Shown here one piece after another: positions 33,419 to 42,835 of a stretch of 64,000 nt of DNA (position 1 is the first letter of the stretch; the number at the start of each line of letters is the position of its first letter). The notes under the pieces were generated by a model, which saw nothing but the letters and a program-made list of their open reading frames with translations, was not told where the DNA came from and did not search any database. The stretch is from Prolixibacteraceae bacterium JC049. GTDB taxonomy: Bacteria; Bacteroidota; Bacteroidia; Bacteroidales; Prolixibacteraceae. Location of the stretch: assembly GCA_023369685.1 (NCBI GenBank), contig SACZ01000004.1, positions 310,001 to 374,000 of the forward strand. Reading direction: 5' to 3'. Position numbers and translations under genes: made by a program.

Positions 33419-34573
33419 ATGAGAAACAAAGAAATAAGAATGCCCATACTTCCTGTTGAAGCCTATTATTCACAGGAATGGTTCGATTTAGAACAGGAAC
33501 ATATCTTCGGAAAAACATGGCACTTTGCTGGCTTCACAGAAGATATCAATGAACCAGGAGATTATATTACTGCCCAAGTGGGGAGTGATAATATTTTAGT
33601 TATTAAAGGCAATGATCATAAATTAAGAGCATTCCATAATGTTTGTCGTCACCGTGGGACACAATTACTTCGAGCCGAAGGCAATGAGCGAAAAGCTATC
33701 ACTTGTCCGTATCACGACTGGACATACTCCATTGAAGGTGATTTGCTGAGTATTCCCAACCAAGAAACAGAGTTCCCTAACCTGAATTGCAAGAACATGG
33801 GGCTACACAAAGCCAGTGTCGATATTTGGCGCGGTATGATCTTTGTTCATCCAGAACCACAGGCTCCTTCCATATTGCAATGGTTCAATGGCGTTGAAGA
33901 ATACCTGGGCCCCCACCGTCCGGAAGAATTGATAGAGTACGAAGAAGGAATGACCGAACATACCATCAACTCCAATTGGAAGATTGTAGCTGAAAATTAT
34001 ATCGACGGTTATCACCTTTCTCACTTGCATTCCAACACACTAAATATGTACGATCACTCGAAGCAAGAGTCTGGCTTTGTTGGTCCGCATTACGTATTCT
34101 ACGAACCACTTGAAAAAGAATATTTAGATAACCTGGAAAATTACGCTCCTTATCCTTTAATCGATCATATTCCTCGTGAGCAGGTTGGCGCTTATGTTCC
34201 ACTTCTTTTCCCTAACTTAGGGTTAGGAGAAGGCGAATGCGACTGGTCTATCTTCTTAATTATTCCAATCGCACCCGATAAAACTAAGGTAATTACAAGA
34301 TCTAAGGTAATGAATGCCTCTTCGTTGAACTTTGCGAAACAAGGGTTGTTATCCAATGCATACTGGAATAAGAAAATTTCAGGAAAGTATTTTGGTAAGA
34401 ACTCCGATGATCCAATGGCCTCAGGCGATTTTATGGCTGAAGATATTTTTGCCTGCGAACAACAACAAAAATCATTGAAATCTTCAAGATTTTTTGTTGG
34501 GGCAACAGCCATTAATCTGGAAGCTTCGGTACGCCAATTTCAACAAATTATTAGAGATTACATACCTAAATAA
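33419..34573 (+). CDS. Rieske non-heme iron oxygenase, alpha subunit
   Basis: 384 residues. The Rieske [2Fe-2S] ligands are C76-x-H78 (CRHRG) and C96-xx-H99 (CPYHDW). The mononuclear iron site follows the family pattern N193xxD196xxH199xxxxH204 in ENYIDGYHLSHLH. The order and length fit the RHO subgroup that includes GbcA, stachydrine and carnitine oxygenases, which attack N-methyl groups or C-N bonds of quaternary amines, although aromatic substrates cannot be excluded. The reductase partner is encoded 10 nt downstream. Enzymes of this kind need O2, which is notable behind an FNR-type box. It is probably cytosolic. Confidence 0.85.
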   Translation: MRNKEIRMPILPVEAYYSQEWFDLEQEHIFGKTWHFAGFTEDINEPGDYITAQVGSDNILVIKGNDHKLRAFHNVCRHRGTQLLRAEGNERKAITCPYHDWTYSIEGDLLSIPNQETEFPNLNCKNMGLHKASVDIWRGMIFVHPEPQAPSILQWFNGVEEYLGPHRPEELIEYEEGMTEHTINSNWKIVAENYIDGYHLSHLHSNTLNMYDHSKQESGFVGPHYVFYEPLEKEYLDNLENYAPYPLIDHIPREQVGAYVPLLFPNLGLGEGECDWSIFLIIPIAPDKTKVITRSKVMNASSLNFAKQGLLSNAYWNKKISGKYFGKNSDDPMASGDFMAEDIFACEQQQKSLKSSRFFVGATAINLEASVRQFQQIIRDYIPK

Positions 34574-34583
34574 AACTAGACTT

Positions 34584-35648
34584 ATGAGCCAAATGCAAAA
34601 CGCACAAGTAGTGAAACTACAAAAACATGGTAAGTACGCTACAACAGTTACATTGAAAGTAGATGCTACCGAGCCAATTATTAATAAAAAGTCGGGACAG
34701 TTTATCAATATCGAATTGGATATTGATGGCAAAAGCTACTCCCGCTCCTACTCTTTGCATAATGCTCATAAGACTATTTATCCGCAATTCACTGTGAAAC
34801 GTGTAAAAGATGGAGTTGTTTCCAATTACATTTTTGAACACCTAAAAGAGGGAGATAAGATTCGTATTTCAAATCCGAATGGGAAGTTTTTCATCAATTC
34901 GGATGCCAATAAATACAGAACCCACTATTTCTTTGCTGCAGGAAGTGGTATTACCCCTATATTCTGTATGATCAATGATCTGCTGGAAAACGAACCACAC
35001 AGTGCTGTCTACTTGTTTTATGGCAACCAGGATACAAAACAGATATTGTTTAAAGACGAGCTAACTAATAATGTCGAGAAGTACCCCAATCGATTCTATA
35101 TGGCACATGCTCTCTCTTCCTCATTCTGGGGAGCGTCTAAAGTAGGTGGTTTGCCTGCTTTCACAGGAATAATTGATAAGAAAAAAGTAAAGTGGTTGTT
35201 TGAGAATTGCCCTCCCGTTGCTCAAGAAGTGGTATATTACGTATGCGGCCCCGGCACAATGAATACCGATATCTCTAATATTCTGCAAGAGTTGGATGTA
35301 CCCGAAAGTTTGATAAAGATGGAATCGTACAATCCAACCAGTAGTGTTCCTGTGTCAAGCAATGGTAATGGAGAAGCCAAATTACTTTACACCCTCGATG
35401 ATGAACGTTGGGAAACTGTTGTTCCTTCTGGAAAAACATTGCTTCAAACATTAAAAGACGACGGAATAAATGTACCTCACTCGTGCCAGGCAGGTATTTG
35501 TGGCATGTGTGCTGCCCAACTGAAAAAAGGCACAGTGAAAATGGGTAACAATTTTGTTCTTACCGACGATGAAATAGCAGATGGCAAGATACTCTGCTGC
35601 CAATCGGTAGCTACCAGCCCAGAATTAGAAATTGAATTCGATGATTAA
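34584..35648 (+). CDS. Oxygenase reductase: FAD/NAD and [2Fe-2S] ferredoxin domains
   Basis: 354 residues from ATG 34584 (an upstream in-frame start would overlap the oxygenase gene). The first part has the flavin-binding RSYSLHN motif, the NAD-binding part GSGITPIFCM and the VCGPGTMN segment. The C-terminal ferredoxin has CQAGICGMC and a final CCQS (four Cys ligands). This one-protein reductase (ferredoxin reductase plus plant-type ferredoxin) is the standard electron donor of two-component Rieske oxygenases such as GbcB. It takes electrons from NAD(P)H to the alpha subunit encoded just upstream. Confidence 0.85.
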   Translation: MSQMQNAQVVKLQKHGKYATTVTLKVDATEPIINKKSGQFINIELDIDGKSYSRSYSLHNAHKTIYPQFTVKRVKDGVVSNYIFEHLKEGDKIRISNPNGKFFINSDANKYRTHYFFAAGSGITPIFCMINDLLENEPHSAVYLFYGNQDTKQILFKDELTNNVEKYPNRFYMAHALSSSFWGASKVGGLPAFTGIIDKKKVKWLFENCPPVAQEVVYYVCGPGTMNTDISNILQELDVPESLIKMESYNPTSSVPVSSNGNGEAKLLYTLDDERWETVVPSGKTLLQTLKDDGINVPHSCQAGICGMCAAQLKKGTVKMGNNFVLTDDEIADGKILCCQSVATSPELEIEFDD

Positions 35649-36471
35649 ACAAATATTCAAAAAATATCAACTCAAGATAACCATCACTCTTCTGGTGGTT
35701 ATCTTAGAATCTATTATACAAATCCTCTTCCCTCTTTTCATTGGTATAACCATTAATGATTTAATTAATTCCAGCTACACTGGTCTGTATCAACTTATAG
35801 GACTTAGCACTGCTGCACTAATCATCGGGACAATCAGACGATTTTACGACACCCGTGTTTATTCCCACATCTATGCTCAACTATCTACTAATATATCCAA
35901 AAAACAGTTAGACGAAGAGGTGGAAGTTTCCAAAGTTACTGCAAGAGTAAACCTGCTTACAGAGCTCGTAGAATTCTTCGAGAATGACATTCCTTCTATC
36001 ATGGGAAATATCATTGGTCTAATAGGAACACTGATAATTATTCTGGGAATATCCATGAAACTATTTATAGCTTCACTTATTGCCATTCTCTTAATTGTTA
36101 TTATTTATTGGCTTTCTGGTGCTAGTATCTTCAAATACAATGAGAAATTCAATAACGAACTAGAGCATCAGGTAGATATTCTCAAAACAAAATCCAGAAT
36201 ACAGATAAAGTCTCATTTCTCCCAACTCATGCGATGGAACATTAAACTTTCCGATTTGGAATCCATCAACTATTTCTTCGTTTGGATTATTCTTTCGGGA
36301 TTACTGGTATTTACCATTGTCGATTCTGTACAAACTGAACCATTAAAGTATGGAACCATTTTGGCTACAGTAATGTATATCTTCGAATTCATGAGTCAGC
36401 TCACCATGCTTCCATACTATTACCAACAATTAATTCGATTGAAAGAGATATCTGGGCGACTTCAGGAATAA
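35641..36471 (+). CDS. ABC-exporter-type six-helix membrane domain without ATPase
   Basis: 276 residues from ATG 35641, overlapping the reductase stop by 8 nt. It has six membrane helices with long cytosolic extensions in the style of ABC type-1 exporter membrane domains (ILFPLFIGITINDLI, then SMKLFIASLIAILLIVIIY), and ends after the last helix (QLIRLKEISGRLQE) where the nucleotide-binding domain should begin. No ATPase gene is adjacent. It may be a stand-alone member of the ABC six-helix family or a truncated exporter. A frameshifted ATPase remnant is not visible in the 43 nt before the radical SAM gene. Confidence 0.7.
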   Translation: MIKQIFKKYQLKITITLLVVILESIIQILFPLFIGITINDLINSSYTGLYQLIGLSTAALIIGTIRRFYDTRVYSHIYAQLSTNISKKQLDEEVEVSKVTARVNLLTELVEFFENDIPSIMGNIIGLIGTLIIILGISMKLFIASLIAILLIVIIYWLSGASIFKYNEKFNNELEHQVDILKTKSRIQIKSHFSQLMRWNIKLSDLESINYFFVWIILSGLLVFTIVDSVQTEPLKYGTILATVMYIFEFMSQLTMLPYYYQQLIRLKEISGRLQE

Positions 36472-36514
36472 CAATAATGGCACTTTTTGCTACTTTTGCA
36501 GCAAAGAGAACCCG

Positions 36515-38674
36515 ATGGCAAAAGATATATTACTAATTACACCTCCGTTTACACAGTTAAATACTCCTTATCCGGCAACACCGTTTTTAAAGGGATTTTT
36601 AACCAGTCAGGATTTTGAAGTTGTACAAGCCGATTTAAGTATCGAAACGATTCTTTCCATTTTTTCAGCTGAAGGATTGAAAAACATATTCGAAACGGCA
36701 GAGAAGAGTGCTCCTCCAATGAATGCGACAAGTATTCGTATGTTGCAACTCAAAAATGAATACATTTCCACCATCGATTCGGTCATCTCTTTTCTACAGG
36801 GAAAAGATTTATCGCTGGCCACTTCCATTACTCAAAACTATCTTCCACGAGGCAAACGATTTGAGTCGTTACCGGACATGGATTGGCTTTTTGGAAATGG
36901 AGGAATAGCAGATAAAGCCAAGTATCTGGCCACTCTTTACCTGGAAGATATTGGCGATTTTATATCCACCAATATCGATTCTCACTTTGGTTTTTCGCGT
37001 TATGCCGAAAAGCTATGTTCCTACATCCCTTACTTCGATGATTTAGAAGCCGACATCCATCACTCCACTATTATTTCTGAAACAATGATCGGTTTGCTTC
37101 AGAAACATATCGAGACACATCAACCCAAAGTTATTGCCCTATCGGTTCCTTTTCCGGGAAACTTGCTGGCTGCATTACAAATGGCTAAGTTCATTAAGCA
37201 AAACTACAGCCATATTACAATAACCATGGGTGGAGGATTTGTAAATACCGAGCTTCGATCGTTAAACGAAAACCGACTATTCAACTATGTCGACTACGTT
37301 ACGTTAGACGATGGCGAACGCCCGCTTCTTCAGCTTTTGAATCATTTAATCCGAAATGAAGAACCGAAATTGGTACGAACATTCGTTAGAGAAGAAAACG
37401 AAGTTCAATATATAAATGAACCTTTACCAGAAATACCTCATGCCGAAATTGGCACTCCCGATTACAGCGATCTTCCACTGAATAACTATTTCTCGATCTT
37501 AGAAGTGGTAAATCCCATGCACCGTTTATGGAGCGATGGACGTTGGAACAAGATGATGATTGCTCACGGTTGTTACTGGCACCAATGTTCATTCTGCGAT
37601 GTTACGCTCGACTATATCAGAAGGTATAGTAAAACATCGGCATCGGATCTTTGCGACAGAGTAGAAAAGGTAATCGCTCAAACCAATCAACGAGGATTTC
37701 ACTTTGTAGATGAAGCCGCACCACCTCAAGTTCTAAAAGAATTTGCACTGGAACTTATCCGAAGAAACCTGAAAATTACATGGTGGACTAATATTCGCTT
37801 CGAAAAAACCTATACCGAAGGACTTTGCAAGCTTTTGGCGGCTTCTGGTTGTATTGCAGTTTCTGGTGGTTTAGAAATTGCATCCGATCGTCTACTAGAG
37901 CTAATAAAAAAGGGAGTTACCATTGAACAAGTGGCACGAGTAACCAACTATTTTCAGCAAGCCGGAATTATGGTTCACGCTTATCTGATGTATGGCTTCC
38001 CTACCCAATCGACTCAGGAAACTATCGATTCATTGGAAGTGGTGAGACAACTGTTTATGCATGGATTGGTGCAAAGTGGATTCTGGCACCGATTTGCCAT
38101 GACAGTGCATAGTCCAGTTGGTAAAAATCCAGAAGAATATAGCATTCAGGATTACGACGATATTAGTCACCATTTCTCACAAAACGAATGTCCTTTCGAA
38201 GACCATATTGGAACCGATCATGGACTATTTGGCGATGGACTGCGCAAATCGTTGTACAACTACATGCACGATATGTGTTTCGATTTTCCACTGGAAGAAT
38301 GGTTCGACTTTAATGTTCCACACACAACTATTTCACCCAACAGAATTGCCGATGCCATACGTTTCAGACCAATGCTAAGCGAGAAACAGCAAATACTATG
38401 GTTAGGAAATATTCCATCGACTGCTTTGGGCAAAAAGAAGAAAGTTAGGCTCTTTCTCCCAACAAAAAGAGAAACCATTCGAATTGAAGTTCCTAAGAAC
38501 GAGGCAGATTTCATTATCGACCTACTGGAAAAAAGTTCGGTATTAAATGATCAAAAGATTACCGTTGCAGCTATTGAAGAGCAATGCAGAGCGTTAACAG
38601 GTAAATCGTTTGAGAAGTTTATTAAGTCGAAATCGATGAAGGTCATTCTTCGAAATGGTTTAGCCATATTATAA
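36515..38674 (+). CDS. B12-binding-domain radical SAM protein
   Basis: 719 residues. An N-terminal cobalamin-binding-type Rossmann segment (about 190-290, with ITMGGGFVNTEL and VTLDDGERPL) is followed by a radical SAM core with C353-x4-C358-xx-C361 in HGCYWHQCSFCD. C-terminal segments have HPN/FGDGL stretches. The family includes methyltransferases and other modifying enzymes acting on unactivated carbons or on peptides. A -7-like TACTTTTG at 36491-36498 lies just upstream, so it may have its own promoter in addition to read-through from the oxygenase operon. Substrate unknown. Cobalamin would also be needed by the RdhA enzymes at the other end of the window. Confidence 0.8.
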   Translation: MAKDILLITPPFTQLNTPYPATPFLKGFLTSQDFEVVQADLSIETILSIFSAEGLKNIFETAEKSAPPMNATSIRMLQLKNEYISTIDSVISFLQGKDLSLATSITQNYLPRGKRFESLPDMDWLFGNGGIADKAKYLATLYLEDIGDFISTNIDSHFGFSRYAEKLCSYIPYFDDLEADIHHSTIISETMIGLLQKHIETHQPKVIALSVPFPGNLLAALQMAKFIKQNYSHITITMGGGFVNTELRSLNENRLFNYVDYVTLDDGERPLLQLLNHLIRNEEPKLVRTFVREENEVQYINEPLPEIPHAEIGTPDYSDLPLNNYFSILEVVNPMHRLWSDGRWNKMMIAHGCYWHQCSFCDVTLDYIRRYSKTSASDLCDRVEKVIAQTNQRGFHFVDEAAPPQVLKEFALELIRRNLKITWWTNIRFEKTYTEGLCKLLAASGCIAVSGGLEIASDRLLELIKKGVTIEQVARVTNYFQQAGIMVHAYLMYGFPTQSTQETIDSLEVVRQLFMHGLVQSGFWHRFAMTVHSPVGKNPEEYSIQDYDDISHHFSQNECPFEDHIGTDHGLFGDGLRKSLYNYMHDMCFDFPLEEWFDFNVPHTTISPNRIADAIRFRPMLSEKQQILWLGNIPSTALGKKKKVRLFLPTKRETIRIEVPKNEADFIIDLLEKSSVLNDQKITVAAIEEQCRALTGKSFEKFIKSKSMKVILRNGLAIL

Positions 38675-38714
38675 ACGAAATTCAGAAACAATCGCTCATA
38701 ATTATTTGATACTA

Positions 38715-38748
38715 GCGATATTTTTTCTTCCTTGTGAACCAATATCGC
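38715..38748 (+). terminator. Hairpin after the radical SAM gene
   Basis: GCGATATT (38715-38722) and AATATCGC (38741-38748) are perfect 8-bp arms around a T-rich 18-nt loop, 40 nt after the stop codon and 23 nt before the GH2 start. It could be a terminator or an operator for the GH2 gene. Confidence 0.4.
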
Positions 38749-38771
38749 ATTATTAATAAGTATTAATCTTT

Positions 38772-41645
38772 ATGAGAAGACTAACCCATTTTTACCTAAT
38801 GGTATTGTGGTGCCTTGGAATAGGTATATCCTATTGTCAAGCTCAAAACAATACTACTCGTCAGGTATTAAACATGAATCCCGATTGGGAATTTGCTATC
38901 CAATCGAAAACAGATGAAAATCCTAACCAATTTGCAATCAGCGATGCACAAGAATTAAAATGGAAAGGCGTACACTTGCCGCACACTCCTATGGTAGAGC
39001 CTAAGGAGTTTGGTTTGCACTGGCAAGGTGTGTGTTGGTACAAAAAACAATTCTACGCGCCATCGGCATGGCAAGGAAAAAGAGTTACCATTAAGTTTGA
39101 AGCAGTGATGCAACAGGCAGATGTATGGATCAACGGCAAGAAGATCACTCAACACCTGGGAGGCTTTCTACCTTTCACCATCGACGTAACTTCATTTTTA
39201 AACTTTGGAGACAAAGCCACCAACACCCTACTGGTAAGGGCAGATAACAGAGATAATCCTGATATTCCTCCAGGGAAAGCATTAAAAGGATTGGATATGA
39301 CCTATCAGGGAGGTATCTACCGAAGTGTAAACTTAACTGTTTCCGATCCACTCTTTATTTCCGACGCCGTTAACGCCAACAAGATGGCCAGTGGAGGAAT
39401 ATTTGTTTCCTATCCCGAAGTAACTAAACAGCATGCAAAAATTTCAGTTAAAACCCATGTTGTCAATTCCCACCAGACATCAAAAACAGCTACTATCACT
39501 CAACAGCTAATTGATGAATCGGGAGAGATTGTAGCCTTTAACCTTTCAGCAGAAAAAAAGATTGAAGCTGGAGAAGATTTTGAATTTACCTCTGAATTGA
39601 AAGTAAACCATCCAAAGTTATGGCACCCCAACTCACCCAATCGATATACACTTGTCACTCAAATCAGAGAAGCAGATACTGTTATCGATGAGATCAATAC
39701 AAAAATTGGTATCCGCCATTACGAATGGAAAAACGACGGTTTCTACATTAATGGTGAAAAACTGCTTTTATATGGTGCCAATCGTCACCAGGATGGTGTA
39801 TTCGTTGGAAATGCACTTTCTGAAAGTTTGCAACGACTGGATGCAAAGAAACTTCGTGAAGCAGGATTCAACAATGTTCGCGCCGGGCACTACCCGCTCG
39901 ATCCGGCATTTATGGATGCATGCGACGAATACGGTCTAACGGTGATTGCCTGTATTCCTGGATGGCACTGGTACAAAGAAAGTAAAGCATTTAAAGAGAA
40001 TAGTTATCAGAATTTGCGTGACTTGGTGCGCCGAGATCGCAACCATCCATCTGTTATTCTGTACGAAACTATTCTAAACGAAACACGCTATACTGCGGAA
40101 TACGCTCTGAAAACACTTGCAATATGCAAAGAGGAAGATCCAACAGCATATGCAGCTTGCGATTACAACTATCCAGAGCACAAGCAATACGATGTAAACT
40201 ACAAAGTGCCTGACGATAGCATGCCTTCGTTTACACGAGAATGGGGCGATGACAACCGCTATTGTGGAATTCATAAGGATAATAAAGGCTACACCTGGGG
40301 CGATTGGGCCGACAGAAAAGATGAACATTCAATGGTATACCAGTCGCTTGCACGCCAAAAAGATTTAAATGGCGATGGCTATTGGGATTGGTATGGTGTT
40401 AATGCCAATCCGAACATGGCTGGTTATGCATTGTGGGTAGGTTTCGATCACAACCGTGGAGCTACCAACAACATTGCACGTTGTGGTGTTTGGGATCTGG
40501 ACAGGTATCCTAAATTCTGTCACTACTTCCTACAAAGTCAGCGCGACCCGAATATTCATCTTAAAGGATTAAATTCTGGTCCAATGGTATTCATTGGTAG
40601 CTATTGGCAAAAGACATCGTTACCCGATGTAAATGTGTACAGTAACTGCGAAAAAGTTCGTCTTTACCTTAACGGTAAGCTAGTTGCAGAGCAATATCCA
40701 GATACTACCTATAACGAAGGCAATGGCGAGCAACCAATGAAGCATGTTGATCATCCAATGTTTACTTTTAAAGGTATAAAGTGGGAAACAGGTATTTTGT
40801 CAGCACAAGGACTTATCAATGGTAAAGTGGTAGCTAGCCATAAGGTAAGTACACCCAACAAAGCCACCAAAATTATCATCGAGAAAGAGCATCCTCATCA
40901 GCATATGAAAGCCGACGGCAGCGATATGGCTATGATTTACCTTAAAGCGGTAGATGCCAATGGCAACCTAGATCCAAACTACAATGGAGAACTAACTGTG
41001 GAGGTAAAAGGAGAAGCCACTTTGATAGGTTCGAATCCGGTTAAAGTAGAAGGTGGAGTTGGTTCTATCTTTGTAAGAAGTACAACTACTCCAGACGTAT
41101 TCTTTGTATCTGCTTACAGTCCCGATTTAACGGGAGGAGTATTTGAAGATTGCACCTTACAAAGCTTCCGAAAAACAGTAGCTGGTCCATTTAAAGCCAC
41201 TCCAGCCCAAATCAGGAACGTTGAAAATGGACTAAGAAGTTCGAAGAAGAATACCGATAAACCGAAGGTTAAGAACTTCAAGGTTAAGGTGAGTAGTACA
41301 AAGTCGGGCTATTCGGCCAAAGCCCTTACCGATAACGACAACGAAACCTGGTGGTTTGCCAAAGAGAATACCAATCAAAGTATTGTGCTTCAATTGAAGA
41401 AAGCTACAACTCTATCGGGCAGTTTAATTGTTTGGGAAAAAGATAGTAACTGGTATCAGTTCCAAATAAAGGTATCGAAAGATGGTAAAAACTGGAAAAA
41501 GGTATACGAAGATGCCCAAACCGGTCACAATTTCGAGCTGGAAGATTGGAAAGCAGAAAAAGTAAAATTTGTCAAAATCGAACTCCTTTCTGTTAGTCCT
41601 GCCGATGGACTAATGGGAATTCGCGAGATCAATTTGTTTCAATAA
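38772..41645 (+). CDS. Glycoside hydrolase family 2 enzyme with discoidin domain
   Basis: 957 residues with a signal peptide (about 1-25, ending CQAQ). Sugar-binding and Ig-like domains of GH2 type come first (about 30-290), then the TIM-barrel domain with NRHQDG, the acid/base Glu in ILNETRY and a nucleophile-type Glu in FTREWGDD. A DUF4982-like Ig domain and an F5/8 type C (discoidin) domain at about 835-957 (YQFQIKVSKDGKNW) follow. GH2 members are beta-galactosidases, beta-mannosidases or beta-glucuronidases; the exact sugar is not readable. It is exported, probably to the periplasm or surface, and fits the carbohydrate theme of the PUL-like end of the window. Confidence 0.85.
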   Translation: MRRLTHFYLMVLWCLGIGISYCQAQNNTTRQVLNMNPDWEFAIQSKTDENPNQFAISDAQELKWKGVHLPHTPMVEPKEFGLHWQGVCWYKKQFYAPSAWQGKRVTIKFEAVMQQADVWINGKKITQHLGGFLPFTIDVTSFLNFGDKATNTLLVRADNRDNPDIPPGKALKGLDMTYQGGIYRSVNLTVSDPLFISDAVNANKMASGGIFVSYPEVTKQHAKISVKTHVVNSHQTSKTATITQQLIDESGEIVAFNLSAEKKIEAGEDFEFTSELKVNHPKLWHPNSPNRYTLVTQIREADTVIDEINTKIGIRHYEWKNDGFYINGEKLLLYGANRHQDGVFVGNALSESLQRLDAKKLREAGFNNVRAGHYPLDPAFMDACDEYGLTVIACIPGWHWYKESKAFKENSYQNLRDLVRRDRNHPSVILYETILNETRYTAEYALKTLAICKEEDPTAYAACDYNYPEHKQYDVNYKVPDDSMPSFTREWGDDNRYCGIHKDNKGYTWGDWADRKDEHSMVYQSLARQKDLNGDGYWDWYGVNANPNMAGYALWVGFDHNRGATNNIARCGVWDLDRYPKFCHYFLQSQRDPNIHLKGLNSGPMVFIGSYWQKTSLPDVNVYSNCEKVRLYLNGKLVAEQYPDTTYNEGNGEQPMKHVDHPMFTFKGIKWETGILSAQGLINGKVVASHKVSTPNKATKIIIEKEHPHQHMKADGSDMAMIYLKAVDANGNLDPNYNGELTVEVKGEATLIGSNPVKVEGGVGSIFVRSTTTPDVFFVSAYSPDLTGGVFEDCTLQSFRKTVAGPFKATPAQIRNVENGLRSSKKNTDKPKVKNFKVKVSSTKSGYSAKALTDNDNETWWFAKENTNQSIVLQLKKATTLSGSLIVWEKDSNWYQFQIKVSKDGKNWKKVYEDAQTGHNFELEDWKAEKVKFVKIELLSVSPADGLMGIREINLFQ

Positions 41646-41654
41646 AAGCATTAT

Positions 41655-41691
41655 ATAACGACCTTCTCTTTAGTCGGAAGGTCGTTATTTC
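41655..41691 (+). terminator. Intrinsic terminator of the GH2 gene
   Basis: A 12-bp perfect stem, ATAACGACCTTC (41655-41666) with GAAGGTCGTTAT (41677-41688), is followed by a short T-run (TTTCTT). It lies 10 nt after the stop codon. Confidence 0.8.
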
Positions 41692-41764
41692 TTACCTACT
41701 TTCATTTATCTAAACTTTTTCCTGAACTTCAAGAGCTGCTCATCGTTTATAAATAAAAAACACA

Positions 41765-42223
41765 ATGCAAATAGAAGCGAACACACCCGAAGAGTATATC
41801 CAAAAGATTCCTCAGGAAAGACAAGCAGCCATGAAGCAGCTTCGTGAAACAATTCTTCAGAATCTTCCCGAGGGATTTCATGAAACCATTAGTTATGGAA
41901 TGATTGGCTACGTGGTTCCGCATTCTATTTATCCGGGCGGCTACCATTGTACTCCTGAACTTCCACTTCCTTTTATGAATATTGCTTCACAAAAGCACTA
42001 CATTGCCCTTTACCACTCAGGAATTTATGCCGATAATGAAATCAAAGAATGGTTTGTTTCTGAATATCCTAACCATTGTTCCGCCAAACTTGATATGGGT
42101 AAAAGCTGCATCCGTTTTAAAAAGATCGATGAAATTCCCTACGCCTTAATTGCAGAACTGGTTCGCAAAATGAGTGTTCAGCAATGGATAGATTTGTATG
42201 AAGCAGTAGTGAAAACAAAATGA
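41765..42223 (+). CDS. DUF1801 (YdhG-like) protein
   Basis: 152 residues, no signal peptide. The N-terminus (TPEEYIQKIPQERQAAMKQLRETI), the middle YGMIGYV and the C-terminal CIRFKKIDEIP match the DUF1801 fold, a small alpha/beta domain of unknown function that often occurs as a single gene. It starts 74 nt after the GH2 terminator, so it has its own promoter, and faces the minus-strand ECF operon. Confidence 0.8.
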   Translation: MQIEANTPEEYIQKIPQERQAAMKQLRETILQNLPEGFHETISYGMIGYVVPHSIYPGGYHCTPELPLPFMNIASQKHYIALYHSGIYADNEIKEWFVSEYPNHCSAKLDMGKSCIRFKKIDEIPYALIAELVRKMSVQQWIDLYEAVVKTK

Positions 42224-42235
42224 TTGATTGTTGGA

Positions 42236-42820
42236 TTACATTGCAATTCCTTGATAAGTTTCCACTAATTCACTCAGCGCTTTTAGTTCATTCTTTATCC
42301 ATTTACGAATGAAGTAAAACAGCGCAAGTGCAATTACCCAGAATTCGATAAAGAAGAATTTAAACCAAAAACCGGATAAGTGGATTTTAAATTGAGTAAA
42401 TAGCAGTCCAACGCCTATCACATAAAGAATAACAGTAAACCATGTGGGTAAGCCATGCATCTTCATTCGCCACTGATAATATTTTGAAAGATCATTTGCG
42501 AAGAGAACTGTATCAGACAAAACATCCAGTCGTTGCTTTTTACGATAGCTTCCCCACTCCATACCAATACGTACAATAAGAGCAATTGCCATACTTGAAA
42601 TAGCTAAAACAGATATCGTGTTATGCTGTTTAAAAAGTAAGAAGTAACCAACCAATATAAATACCAAGGTAAGGCTCAGAACCGCTATCGTTATTAAATG
42701 TGCGTTGTTTACCAGTTGATTAAATTTAGCAATCTTATTCTGAAGTTGTGCTGGAACGTCGGGCATTTCACTGGTGCCTTGCTGATTCCATATATCTTTT
42801 ATTTCGTTATAATTATTCAT
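42236..42820 (-). CDS. Membrane protein, putative anti-sigma partner
   Basis: 194 residues. A short polar N-terminus (about 1-35, IWNQQG) is followed by four membrane helices (about 42-62, 70-85, 125-142, 150-168). It is encoded 15 nt after an ECF sigma gene, where the anti-sigma factor usually lies, and the IKDIWNQQ-style opening is seen in Bacteroidota partners of ECF factors. It lacks a zinc-binding Cys/His motif, so the assignment rests on position and topology. Confidence 0.6.
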   Translation of the reverse strand: MNNYNEIKDIWNQQGTSEMPDVPAQLQNKIAKFNQLVNNAHLITIAVLSLTLVFILVGYFLLFKQHNTISVLAISSMAIALIVRIGMEWGSYRKKQRLDVLSDTVLFANDLSKYYQWRMKMHGLPTWFTVILYVIGVGLLFTQFKIHLSGFWFKFFFIEFWVIALALFYFIRKWIKNELKALSELVETYQGIAM

Positions 42821-42835
42821 CTGAAAAAGTTCTAT

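Noticed and set aside
36451-36514. Remnant of an ABC ATPase after the six-helix domain
   Set aside because: Only 43 nt separate the stop codon from the next start and no Walker motif can be read in any frame.
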